The notes under the pieces: model-generated
Told to the model about the DNA's origin: nothing
Seen by the model: only the letters and a program-made list of their open reading frames with translations
The model's database searches: none
Program-made: the position numbers and the translations under genes
Shown: one piece after another, positions 50,852 through 58,882 of the stretch
How the letters are laid out: each line of letters begins with the position of its first letter
Position numbering within the stretch: position 1 is the stretch's first letter
Assembly: GCA_027068485.1 (NCBI GenBank)
Contig: JAMOSB010000009.1
Location: 1 to 64,000, forward strand
DNA: 64,000 nucleotides
Reading direction: 5' to 3'
Source of the DNA: Sulfurovum sp.
GTDB taxonomy: Bacteria > Campylobacterota > Campylobacteria > Campylobacterales > Sulfurovaceae

Positions 50852-51861
50852 TACTCCACCTCCTGATGGAAGTAGTTGGTGTGGTTGCCATCAAAGAGGT
50901 AGAGGACAGAGTCATCATACCCCTTCGCATCATAATCGATAGCCAAGCGATCAATCTGCGTATCGCGTCGTCTATTGGCTCCAAAAGAGACGATACGGGC
51001 ATAGTTGGTACGGTTCTGGTTGCCTACGCTTGATTTGGTAGGTATCTGTAGCTCATAGGGGGTACCGTAGGGGTCGATTATCGTCATCGCTCCGATAAGG
51101 TTGTGACGATACTTAGCATTTTGGTAGAGGGCATCCATCTCAATCACCCTCCCACTACTCTGTAGATTTTGAGAACCATTGAAGTCACTACTTGCGATGA
51201 CATAGAGTTCCCTGTTGGCATGGGGAGCATCCCAGTGTGGATTGACCTCATAGAGAGGGGTTGTAGCGGAGACTCCTGCACTGTAGTAGTGTTGGAGATC
51301 AAGATCACTCAGATAGTAGAGGTTCTCCTCCTCATCACTCCCATCTCCTAGCTTTTTGATATGCTCTTGCCCCAATACCCCATTGCCTCCGAGATACTCC
51401 CCTCGCCATCCCCCTCGCTTGGGGTCAAGCTTCTGCTCGATAGGGTCAATGAGCTTGGAGAGTCTGCGTGTCCCTGCACCACTATCCCCCTCATCACTAC
51501 TCCCGTCACGCAGTGCGGGGTTGCTATCGGTAAACTTATAGTGTCCATCTAAAAAGGCTATCATACGCTTACAAGTACGACTATCGCTATCACTATCGAG
51601 GGCATTGGTCACCCCCACTTCACACGACTCAAAGGGGTAGATCAGCAACGAAAGCGTATCGGGGACAAATCCGACATCCTCATAAAACTGTAGTGTTGCA
51701 CGCTTGATATGTTGCATTTGAGAGTGGTTGAGTGTATCTTTGGAGTGTTGTATCGTACCACTCAAACGCGGTGCCACCAAAGTAGCCAACACCCCCAAGA
51801 TACTGATAACAACCAGTATCTCTATGAGGGTAAAGGCATCTCTTTGGTGGGGGTGACTCAT
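50851..51861 (-). CDS. Large pseudopilin (336 aa)
   Basis: A prepilin-type N-terminus QRDAFTLIEILVVISILGVLATLVAPRLSGTIQ (Glu-5 present), with a longer leader than usual (MSHPHQRDA). The globular domain contains two cysteines (SCEVGVTN, RTCKRM), DLQHYYSAGVSATTPLYEVNPHW and a C-terminal IVSFGANRRRDTQIDRLAIDYDAKG, reminiscent of GspG-type ends. It is translationally coupled to the 413-aa pseudopilin downstream and to the small gene upstream (ATGA). It is probably a minor pilin. Confidence 0.85.
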   Translation of the reverse strand: MSHPHQRDAFTLIEILVVISILGVLATLVAPRLSGTIQHSKDTLNHSQMQHIKRATLQFYEDVGFVPDTLSLLIYPFESCEVGVTNALDSDSDSRTCKRMIAFLDGHYKFTDSNPALRDGSSDEGDSGAGTRRLSKLIDPIEQKLDPKRGGWRGEYLGGNGVLGQEHIKKLGDGSDEEENLYYLSDLDLQHYYSAGVSATTPLYEVNPHWDAPHANRELYVIASSDFNGSQNLQSSGRVIEMDALYQNAKYRHNLIGAMTIIDPYGTPYELQIPTKSSVGNQNRTNYARIVSFGANRRRDTQIDRLAIDYDAKGYDDSVLYLFDGNHTNYFHQEVE

Positions 51862-52199
51862 ACCATCTTCTCGATAAGCTTGAGGTATTTAGGATCGACT
51901 TTGATACGCTTATCTGCATGAAAGCCTTTGAGCATCGACTTGAGGTAGCCCTCTTTGTGAATGGTATCAAAGATCAGATAGGCATCTTTTCCCTCATACT
52001 CAATCCCATACCCCTCGATTGTCAAGCTGGCCTTCTCTATCCCCTTGGCAAAGGTTACAAAGAGGTGCTGAGCCTCTCGATCGACAGAGATATCGATCAC
52101 CTCACCTAAGTTATTAGGTACCATTTTATTGATGGTGAGCAGAAGATAGGTCTTAGAGCTAAACGCCTTCTTCGCAAGTTTTTTCAATTTTTTAAACAT
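51858..52199 (-). CDS. Hypothetical protein, 113 aa, in the pilus cluster
   Basis: A soluble basic protein (MFKKLKKLAKKAFSSKTYLLL...) with a mixed alpha/beta look (VIDISVDREAQHLFVTFAKGIEKASLTIEGYGIEYEG). There is no signal peptide or membrane helix and no recognised domain. It has tight overlaps with its neighbours, so it is probably part of the machine or a cytosolic helper. Confidence 0.65.
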   Translation of the reverse strand: MFKKLKKLAKKAFSSKTYLLLTINKMVPNNLGEVIDISVDREAQHLFVTFAKGIEKASLTIEGYGIEYEGKDAYLIFDTIHKEGYLKSMLKGFHADKRIKVDPKYLKLIEKMV

Positions 52200-52202
52200 A
52201 CA

Positions 52203-52649
52203 CTACTCCTCTTTTGTAATCGCACTACCATGGATCCATGCGGTGGTGCCTTTGTGTTTGATCTTGTACCAATTGGTATCGGTCTTATCAATGACGACAA
52301 AACTCTCTCCACGACTCGCAGTACCATAGATACGACTACTCACAGAGGGTTTGCTACGGACATTGACCCGAGGAACCCCTACTTTGACGCTGTAGTCATG
52401 CTTGGGCTTCTCTGAGACAAACTTCTTGATACTCTTGCTTGATTTATCCATACTTCGTAACGCTCTCTCATGGCGTTGTACCCTAGCATCGAGACGCTTA
52501 TACTCCCGTATCAACTTCACCACGGCTCGTTTGAGCATGGGGTCATCTGCAGTGGTGTAAGCACTACTATAGGGGGAGGGTTGGGGGGGAGGGACACACC
52601 CTACAAGTAGTAGTCCTATAAGACCTAGGTAGATAACTTTAGGTATCAT
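52203..52649 (-). CDS. SH3-domain lipoprotein
   Basis: A 148-aa protein with a lipobox (LIGLLLVGCVPPP), a Pro/Ser-rich and then coiled-coil-like region (RAVVKLIREYKRLDARVQRHERALRSM), and a C-terminal bacterial SH3 domain (VGVPRVNVRSKPSVSSRIYGTASRGESFVVIDKTDTNWYKIK). Bacterial SH3 domains often bind peptidoglycan, so it may anchor the secretin or act as its pilotin-like partner. It overlaps the secretin gene by 4 bases (ATGA). Confidence 0.83.
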   Translation of the reverse strand: MIPKVIYLGLIGLLLVGCVPPPQPSPYSSAYTTADDPMLKRAVVKLIREYKRLDARVQRHERALRSMDKSSKSIKKFVSEKPKHDYSVKVGVPRVNVRSKPSVSSRIYGTASRGESFVVIDKTDTNWYKIKHKGTTAWIHGSAITKEE

Positions 52650-54352
52650 CGTAAAAACTCCTCTATCTCTTGATTATAAATAGCATCGACACTACGCGTT
52701 TTGGGTTGGGTACGGGGTTTAGGTCTTGCAGTCGACTTGACAACAGGCTTTTTGATCTGATAACTTTTAGGGCGGTTGACACTATGTATCCCTTGGCGTA
52801 CCCCTTGGATACTCTGCATCATATTAGGATTTTTGGGATCGACGATCGTAGGAGTCAAGATAATAATCAGCTCCTTCTTCTCCGTAGAGTTCTCTATCTT
52901 CCTAAAGGGGATACCCAATATCGGAATATCTCCCAAGAGTGGTGTCTTCTTCTCATCTTTAGAGGTAAACTCACGGATCAACCCCCCAAAGACGATACTC
53001 TTTTTATTGGCGGTATTGAGTAGTGTCTCGATCTTGGACTCGGTGATACTATCCACCGTATAGCTCTCTGTCCCCCCATTGGCCGTAGGGACTTTGATCG
53101 TCTGAGATTTACCACTGAGGGAGGAGATATTGATCTTGACTTTGAGTAGTATCTCATTTTTGTGGTTGATATAGGGGGTGATCTCTAGCTGAGTCCCTAG
53201 CTTCTTACTCTGGTAGATGGGTGTAGGAGGCACGACCACCACCCCACTATCATAGGTCGAGGTAGACCCCTCTTTGACCCCTGTGACGATCGAGACATCT
53301 TCGGTCATATCAAGTGTCGCAGAGACACGGTTCATCGTCAAGAGCATCGGAGAGGAGACAAAGGAGGCACGCCCCTCATTTTGGGCGATATCGATACTTG
53401 CGAGTAGATTGCTATCTAAAAACGCATACTTTAGATTCCCTATCCCTACACTACTCTGGACACTACTTGCAAGAGAGCTTACCTTGGAGCTTTTACCCGC
53501 AAAATCAAAGATAGACTTATAGCCATTGCCTACGGTAAACTCCAAGATCTTCCCCTGTATCAACACCTGCTTAGAGGGCTGGTCTATCTCTTGGAGGAGC
53601 GATTTTGCCTCCGCGATCAACGCACGACTTGTTGAGACAAGGTAGACCCGATTGGCATCAAAGAAGGGGACGATATAGAGGATATTTTTGGGGACATTCT
53701 CGCGTCTCTCATTACGCATACCCCCACCATAGTAGCGTTGAAGCCTGCGTCTCTCCTCCTCGGTGAGGTCTGCTCTGACTTCACTCCCTCCATTGAGCAT
53801 TGCTGTTTGTGGATAGATGAGGCTATTTTCTTGCCCTTGATTTCTGAGTGTATCAGGTAGCAACATAGTTGGTGTAGCATTATAAAGATTAGAGTAGAGA
53901 TGATTTTTTGTTGATGAGCGAATAACTGCCTGCCCTGGCATCATATCGTGTAAAAAGGTGATGGCATCTTGGACAGAGGCGTGCTGGAGGGTGACACGAC
54001 TGCGTCGGTAGCCCCCATCCATATACTTATCGATAAGGTTTTGTTGACGACTGGTGATGTAGATGATATTGTTTTTGAGATGGTAGAGTAGCTTACTATC
54101 ATGTGTCACCGCCTCAAGCAGATCATGCATGTTAGAGTGACGCAGATGGATCGAGACGGTACGGGACTTATGCTTAGGGTTGATACTAAAGTTGAGTCCA
54201 TACTCCTTACCCAAAAATCCCAGTAGATTGTCGAGTCGTATATCATTGAAGTTAATATACTCCACCTTAATGGTGCGTAGATTGAGTGGCTGGGCATACA
54301 CCACCACACTCCATAGCATCATCAGTAGTAGAAAAACTCTATTTGAGTTCAT
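52646..54352 (-). CDS. Secretin (PilQ/GspD/MshL-like outer-membrane channel)
   Basis: It forms the outer-membrane ring of the pilus or secretion machine. The start at 54352 (MNSNRVFLLLMMLWSVVVYAQ) gives a clean signal peptide; the longer track start is in the gene before. An STN-like N-terminal domain (LDNLLGFLGKEYGLNFSINPKHKSRTVSIHLRH) is followed by N-domains (ILYIVPFFDANRVYLVSTSRALIAEAKSLLQEIDQPSKQVLIQGKILEF). The secretin domain follows (LEITPYINHKNEILLKVKINISSLSG, PLLGDIPILGIPFRKIENSTEKKELIIILTPTIVDP). The tail after residue 510 is basic and low complexity. It resembles MshL-type secretins. Confidence 0.93.
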   Translation of the reverse strand: MNSNRVFLLLMMLWSVVVYAQPLNLRTIKVEYINFNDIRLDNLLGFLGKEYGLNFSINPKHKSRTVSIHLRHSNMHDLLEAVTHDSKLLYHLKNNIIYITSRQQNLIDKYMDGGYRRSRVTLQHASVQDAITFLHDMMPGQAVIRSSTKNHLYSNLYNATPTMLLPDTLRNQGQENSLIYPQTAMLNGGSEVRADLTEEERRRLQRYYGGGMRNERRENVPKNILYIVPFFDANRVYLVSTSRALIAEAKSLLQEIDQPSKQVLIQGKILEFTVGNGYKSIFDFAGKSSKVSSLASSVQSSVGIGNLKYAFLDSNLLASIDIAQNEGRASFVSSPMLLTMNRVSATLDMTEDVSIVTGVKEGSTSTYDSGVVVVPPTPIYQSKKLGTQLEITPYINHKNEILLKVKINISSLSGKSQTIKVPTANGGTESYTVDSITESKIETLLNTANKKSIVFGGLIREFTSKDEKKTPLLGDIPILGIPFRKIENSTEKKELIIILTPTIVDPKNPNMMQSIQGVRQGIHSVNRPKSYQIKKPVVKSTARPKPRTQPKTRSVDAIYNQEIEEFLR

Positions 54353-54701
54353 ATCGTGTCGCCTCTGCACCATTGATAGAGATCAGAACATAACGCTGTG
54401 TAATCTTCTCTGCTTTGATGGTACTCATAATATCTGCTGTATCTATCTGCACTGACTCTCCCTCTGCTACGGTGATAAACCCCCGCTCTTTTAGATCCAA
54501 AAGCACCCGTCTAATCCCATCTTTAAAAAAGACTCCCCGTGCAGAGATATCCAAAAAAGCGTAGGTATCTTTGGGGAGCAAGTAGTGTTTTCCCGTACTA
54601 TCCATATAGACTTTACTCACGACAAAAGGGTTGCGTTTGATATGCCACTCTCGCCCAAACACCCCCACAGAGATCAAAAGGATAACTATCACAACTCTCA
54701 T
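54339..54701 (-). CDS. Small periplasmic protein of the pilus cluster (PilP-like position)
   Basis: A 120-aa protein with a signal peptide (MRVVIVILLISVGVFGREW) and no lipobox. It lies between the PilO-like and secretin genes, where PilP/GspC-type linkers are normally encoded, and overlaps both. The sequence does not show a clear PilP fold, so the function is inferred from position. It may bind the secretin periplasmic domain. Confidence 0.65.
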   Translation of the reverse strand: MRVVIVILLISVGVFGREWHIKRNPFVVSKVYMDSTGKHYLLPKDTYAFLDISARGVFFKDGIRRVLLDLKERGFITVAEGESVQIDTADIMSTIKAEKITQRYVLISINGAEATRYELK

Positions 54702-55228
54702 ATCTTTATCAATCCTATCTTGAGTGTTATTGCAATTAGCATTTTACCATCTATTAGCTCAATCTTATACGAGTTGATCGTGATATTTGCTTTGATGGTC
54801 TGGAGATAATCAAAAAACTTAATCAAGTTAAGGTAGGAGCCATTAAACTGTAGCGTTAACAACTCATAACTACTATTGAGCTTATAGCGATAGAGATTGA
54901 AAAACGAACGATTCACCTGCTCTAAGATATCGACTGCCACACTGTACTTATCGGTGTAGAGTCCACGGTTATCCATTTTACTCTGCTCAAGGGCTTTACG
55001 ATACGCTGCCTGCTTACTCTTTTGAAGTCTACGATAACCTTCCAACTCCGCTTCAAGCTCTTGGCGATCGATCATCGTGATATTGTTGCGTATCGCATCG
55101 ATCTGATCGAGCGTCTGACGGATATGAAACGCATAGGCGTAGTAGAGTATCCCTAGGCTCAAGACCCCTACCAGTAGATAGCTTACAATCGTATGGCGTA
55201 ACACCCAATCACGATAGCGTCTATGCAC
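54698..55228 (-). CDS. PilO/GspM-like inner-membrane protein
   Basis: The 176-aa protein has one N-terminal membrane helix (IVSYLLVGVLSLGILYYAYAF), a coiled coil (RQTLDQIDAIRNNITMIDRQELEAELEGYRRLQ) and a C-terminal ferredoxin-like domain (YRYKLNSSYELLTLQFNGSYLNLIKFFDYLQTI). This is the PilO plan. It starts with GTG overlapping the upstream stop by one base (TAGTG). It would form the inner-membrane alignment complex with the PilM/N-like protein. Confidence 0.82.
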   Translation of the reverse strand: MHRRYRDWVLRHTIVSYLLVGVLSLGILYYAYAFHIRQTLDQIDAIRNNITMIDRQELEAELEGYRRLQKSKQAAYRKALEQSKMDNRGLYTDKYSVAVDILEQVNRSFFNLYRYKLNSSYELLTLQFNGSYLNLIKFFDYLQTIKANITINSYKIELIDGKMLIAITLKIGLIKI

Positions 55229-57045
55229 TACTTTATCTCCAGTACAAAGGTATTGTTGATTGTATCAGCGAAATAGACCTCTTGCTTTTGAGATGCCATA
55301 ATCTCCATCTGTCGTATCATCTCTTTGACCTCTTTACTCTCTTTAGCTCTCCCCTCTTTGGGTACAAAGTTTTCCAAAAAATTTGCATAGATCGACGCAC
55401 TACTCTTGCTATTGACACGCTGTGATGCCACCTTGCGTGAGTCGACAAGACTCGTCAAGAAGACCTTCTTATCTCTAAACTTCAACGCCTTGATATACTC
55501 CAACAACGAGCGTTCCTGAAAACACTTCCCCGTGATATGGATCACAGAGCCTTTAGCCCCTTTGAGCTTTTTGGAGATATGGGTCAAGATGATATCATCA
55601 GGGATCTTCTGTGCGATCTCATGGAGGATCAAGGCATCTTCCGATTCTAGCCGACTAGCCAGAAGATCATCAAGCCGTTTGGTACGGCTCAAAATACGCT
55701 GGATATCCTTCTCTCTACGCTTAATCGCCTCTTGGAGTTTCTCTTTTTGACGCAGGAGCCTAGAGAGCTCTTTGTTCTCTTCATGTATCTGCTCATAGCG
55801 GTACTCGACCCAACGGTCTGCACCATACGCACCCAGTATGACCAAGAGCAGGAGGGCAAAAGGAAGCAGATGGAGATTGTCTCGGAGTCGTTCATAGCCT
55901 GTAGGGAGCAGTGTCACCCCCAAGCGTAGTGTCTTGAAGTTGACACCAAAAAGTTCATAGTACCCCACCCCAATCAGCAGTGCGAAGCTATTGTCCAGAA
56001 CCAACCCCTTCTCTAGTCGTATAATCGCCTTGGGTAGATCATCGATATAGTTAAAGGTACGCAAATTAACCTGAGCAGTTTGGAGATTTTGCTTGAGTTG
56101 CTCATAGGCTACACCCCCTCCACTCACAATCACTTCATCCATACGGTAGGTGACCAGCTCCAACCCCTCATACTCATAGCTTAGATCATACTCATGCGTC
56201 TCAAACGCCCCATTGGTATGGCGTTGGAGACAGTAGGCGGTACGCTCTACCACATGGATACGCATCTGTGTGCCTTGCGATCTGTTAGCTAGCGTACTAT
56301 AGAGTGCCGAGTAGAGTGCATGGAGTTTTTTGATCTCATACCCCAATACCCCTACACCCCTAGAGAGGCTATCGACTGCCTCTTTTTGGGCTATGGAGAA
56401 CAGATAGACCCTATCCTCATGGGGAGCATTAGCCTTTGAGGGGTTGGGGTATAGCGTACGTGTTTCATAGACCTCATGAGGCGGATAGCCAGAGAGTATC
56501 TGAAACTCCTTAGAAGAGATAGGCGACCCATCACTCGGTGAAGCGGTGGGGGCTTTGCTTATCCCATAAAACTGTGTGATGGTATCATCGATGACGACCA
56601 TACGGTGAGGTAGCCGATAGATCGCCTCATAAGCGATGATATTGAGGATCATCTCCAAAGAACGATAGGTATCCGCTACATAGGGGATCGTCTCTTGTGT
56701 AATGCGTTCGTGGGCTTGATGGAGAGCCTCATAGGTGTAGTGTTCGAGGTACTTGATCTCCATCAAAACCGATCGCTTCGCTACGATCGCTACGGAGATA
56801 GCGGTGGGGAGTATCTCGATAAGGAGTAGGGCATTGGCAACCAGAGCGGTCTTGAGACTATCGACTACCTCAAGGGGTGTACCACGACTCTTGCGTAGCT
56901 GAGCATACCATGAGCTTGAGGGTGCCTTGAAGGTATCCTCGATAGAGATAGGATAGGCTCCCGATTTCCCCTGAAGGGTTGTCGTAAGGTTTTTGACAAT
57001 AGTATCTTTTCGCTTTCTACTAGAGCCTCTCAGCACAATCCCCAC
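55228..57045 (-). CDS. PilM/PilN-like (GspL-like) inner-membrane protein
   Basis: The 605-aa protein combines a ~375-residue cytosolic region with a C-terminal PilN-like part. The latter has a membrane helix (NLHLLPFALLLLVILGAYGA), a coiled coil (NKELSRLLRQKEKLQEAIKRREKDIQRIL) and IAQKIPDDIILTHISKKLKG...KCFQERSLLEYIKALK. The N-terminal part fits a divergent actin-like PilM/GspL domain (TAISVAIVAKRSVLMEIKYLEHYTYEAL, RMVVIDDTITQFYG), but the nucleotide motifs are hard to place. Such fusion matches GspL organisation. The start is GTG at 57045, or a second GTG at 57036. Confidence 0.78.
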   Translation of the reverse strand: MGIVLRGSSRKRKDTIVKNLTTTLQGKSGAYPISIEDTFKAPSSSWYAQLRKSRGTPLEVVDSLKTALVANALLLIEILPTAISVAIVAKRSVLMEIKYLEHYTYEALHQAHERITQETIPYVADTYRSLEMILNIIAYEAIYRLPHRMVVIDDTITQFYGISKAPTASPSDGSPISSKEFQILSGYPPHEVYETRTLYPNPSKANAPHEDRVYLFSIAQKEAVDSLSRGVGVLGYEIKKLHALYSALYSTLANRSQGTQMRIHVVERTAYCLQRHTNGAFETHEYDLSYEYEGLELVTYRMDEVIVSGGGVAYEQLKQNLQTAQVNLRTFNYIDDLPKAIIRLEKGLVLDNSFALLIGVGYYELFGVNFKTLRLGVTLLPTGYERLRDNLHLLPFALLLLVILGAYGADRWVEYRYEQIHEENKELSRLLRQKEKLQEAIKRREKDIQRILSRTKRLDDLLASRLESEDALILHEIAQKIPDDIILTHISKKLKGAKGSVIHITGKCFQERSLLEYIKALKFRDKKVFLTSLVDSRKVASQRVNSKSSASIYANFLENFVPKEGRAKESKEVKEMIRQMEIMASQKQEVYFADTINNTFVLEIK

Positions 57046-57101
57046 CCTTTATAAAAATTTGTGATAGTTTACCATAAAATCCACGCACCCTACCCCACGG
57101 A

Positions 57102-57623
57102 CTATTTGAGATACGACACAACCTCATCATAGTCTACCTCTCCCATAAATCGTGCCTTGACCGCTAGGCTCTTGGTATCGACTAGATAGCTCACAGGGAC
57201 ACGCACAGGGTTGAAGAGTTCAAAGTAGTGGAGGCTTGTCTGACAGAGGGTATAGGCTACCCCCTTCGCCTTGGCATACTCAAGTACGGGCTTGGGATTG
57301 GCTTGAGCATACCCAATGACCGAGAGTTTGGGGTGTCTATTGAGTCGGTTAAGTGTAGGGATGCTCTTTTGGCAGTAGCGACAAGAGAGAGAGAAGAACT
57401 CCAACAAAACATAGGGCTTGGCTACGATCTCCTGAGGTGTAGCACTCCCCTCATTGCCAAAACGATGCAACTCAATCTGATGAAGCTGTGTCACCTCACT
57501 GGGGGTATGGGTATGGTGAGGGGCTGGACTCATCACTACCTGCACAATCTTGGCGGTAACAACAAGAGCAAGTAGCACAAGAAGTCCAACAAGTCGCTTA
57601 TTGCCTGCTATCCATGCCCTCAC
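57102..57623 (-). CDS. Membrane-anchored thioredoxin-like protein (TlpA/DsbE type)
   Basis: A 173-aa protein with an N-terminal signal anchor (KRLVGLLVLLALVVTAKIVQVVM) and a thioredoxin fold with active site FFSLSCRYCQKSIPTL (CxxC = CRYC). The cis-Pro loop (VRVPVSYLVD) is present. It acts in the periplasm on thiols. It overlaps the TPR gene upstream by 4 bases (GTGA) and lies inside the pilus cluster beside a pilin with five cysteines, so it may handle disulfides of pilus parts; that is inference. Confidence 0.85.
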   Translation of the reverse strand: MRAWIAGNKRLVGLLVLLALVVTAKIVQVVMSPAPHHTHTPSEVTQLHQIELHRFGNEGSATPQEIVAKPYVLLEFFSLSCRYCQKSIPTLNRLNRHPKLSVIGYAQANPKPVLEYAKAKGVAYTLCQTSLHYFELFNPVRVPVSYLVDTKSLAVKARFMGEVDYDEVVSYLK

Positions 57624-58750
57624 TTCACACCTCCTATCTCATAGAGTCTATCTACCAAGAGATACCACGCAGTCTGCCATGGGGTATGCTTTATCTTAGC
57701 ATTGATCTCCAACGCATAGCGTAGCTTATGGGCAAGTCGTGGTGCCATCTCCTCCAACTGATTGAGGTACTCAAAGGCTCGCTTCCCATCACGAAGCTTC
57801 AACGCACAGACAACCATCGCCCGTAGCGTATCAGGCTCGCGAGAGAGAGCCAATCCCTTCTCATACGCTGAAAGTGCTTTATCATAGACTTTTTGTTTCT
57901 GATAAGCTCCTCCAAGTAGTACCCATGATTTCGCGGTATGGTGCTGGACTTTAAGCAGATGGGGCAAGGCACTCTTGAGGGCTTTATGGTTGGCTAAAAG
58001 TGTGGCGATGGCAAGATGGGCATAGTCACTCGTCGGCTCTAGCATGAGAAGTTTGCGAGCAGTCGCAAGGGCTTTGAGATCTTTACCCTCTTGGATATAA
58101 CGATCGATGATCTTTTTGAGCCCTTGAGGATCATCCGTCTGCTCATACGCAAACACAAAGGGCGTAGGCGTGGGCTTGGAGTCGAGTGCATCATACGCCT
58201 CCCACACGGGTTTGAGTAGGGCATTGTCACGGTAGCGTCCCTCTGCATCAAGGAGTGCTAGATACCCAAACGCCTTAGCGTTCTCCCCTAGCTTGAAGTA
58301 GTTAGCGACCAAAAGCTTGTAGTAGGCACTATCTTTTTTGTGTTGGTCGACTAGGTGGAGTATCTTAGCGATACTCTCTCTGTATGCCCCCTGCGCATAG
58401 TCACAGAGTGCAGCATTGTAGTAGGCAGTCGTCTCATCAGGCTTGGCGTGGTATGCCTTGGTGTAGAGCTCCCCTGCACGCTTCATATCTCCTGCCTCTT
58501 GGTAGATATCGGCTAGGGCAGTGAGAGTAGAACTCTCCTTATCATAGAGCGCCACTGCCTTCTCATACGCCTCTTGTGCTTGTTGTTTCTGACCATGTGC
58601 TATCGCACTATATCCCTCAAATGCAAGAGCGTGATAGCTTCGAACACGCGACTGTTCATCTTGATACTGATCATAACTATACCCCATAAAGCCAAAGAGC
58701 AGAAGTAGCAAAAGTGATATAAAAAGTAGAGTATATTTGAGAAGTTTCAT
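57620..58750 (-). CDS. Membrane-anchored tetratricopeptide repeat protein
   Basis: The 376-aa protein starts with a signal/anchor helix (LLKYTLLFISLLLLLLFGFMGYSY). It contains many TPR units (FEGYSAIAHGQKQQAQEAYEKAVALY, LTALADIYQEAGDMKRAGELYTKAYHAKPDETTAYYNAALCDYAQGAYRESIAKIL, ALSAYEKGLALSREPDTLRAMVVCALKL). TPRs mediate protein contacts. PilF/PilW-type TPR proteins assist secretin assembly, which is a possible role here but not shown by sequence. It is the first gene after the pilin and its hairpin. Confidence 0.82.
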   Translation of the reverse strand: MKLLKYTLLFISLLLLLLFGFMGYSYDQYQDEQSRVRSYHALAFEGYSAIAHGQKQQAQEAYEKAVALYDKESSTLTALADIYQEAGDMKRAGELYTKAYHAKPDETTAYYNAALCDYAQGAYRESIAKILHLVDQHKKDSAYYKLLVANYFKLGENAKAFGYLALLDAEGRYRDNALLKPVWEAYDALDSKPTPTPFVFAYEQTDDPQGLKKIIDRYIQEGKDLKALATARKLLMLEPTSDYAHLAIATLLANHKALKSALPHLLKVQHHTAKSWVLLGGAYQKQKVYDKALSAYEKGLALSREPDTLRAMVVCALKLRDGKRAFEYLNQLEEMAPRLAHKLRYALEINAKIKHTPWQTAWYLLVDRLYEIGGVK

Positions 58751-58803
58751 TCGTATTATCTTTAAGTGGAATTTGGAAGTAGAAAATATAACATGGCTAG
58801 GTA

Positions 58804-58843
58804 AATCACTGGTAAATAGAGTCTTCTCTACTTACCAGTGATT
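58804..58843 (-). terminator. Strong 18-bp hairpin downstream of the pilin gene, likely attenuator or partial terminator
   Basis: Perfect 12-bp outer arms (AATCACTGGTAA / TTACCAGTGATT) enclose a G-U pair and a 5-bp inner stem (TAGAG/CTCTA) with loop AAGA on the minus transcript. The inner closing pair is G-U only on this strand and A-C on the other, which supports function in minus-strand RNA. No U-tract follows. A hairpin here would let the pilin mRNA accumulate above the machine genes downstream. Confidence 0.55.
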
Positions 58844-58882
58844 AACACCCCCACCCAAAGGTGGAGGCTATATCAAGGTAAA

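Noticed and set aside
49610-51861. Large pseudopilins as products of gene fusion
   Set aside because: Each has one prepilin N-terminus and continuous globular sequence with no second pilin or enzyme domain visible, so simple domain growth is more likely than fusion.
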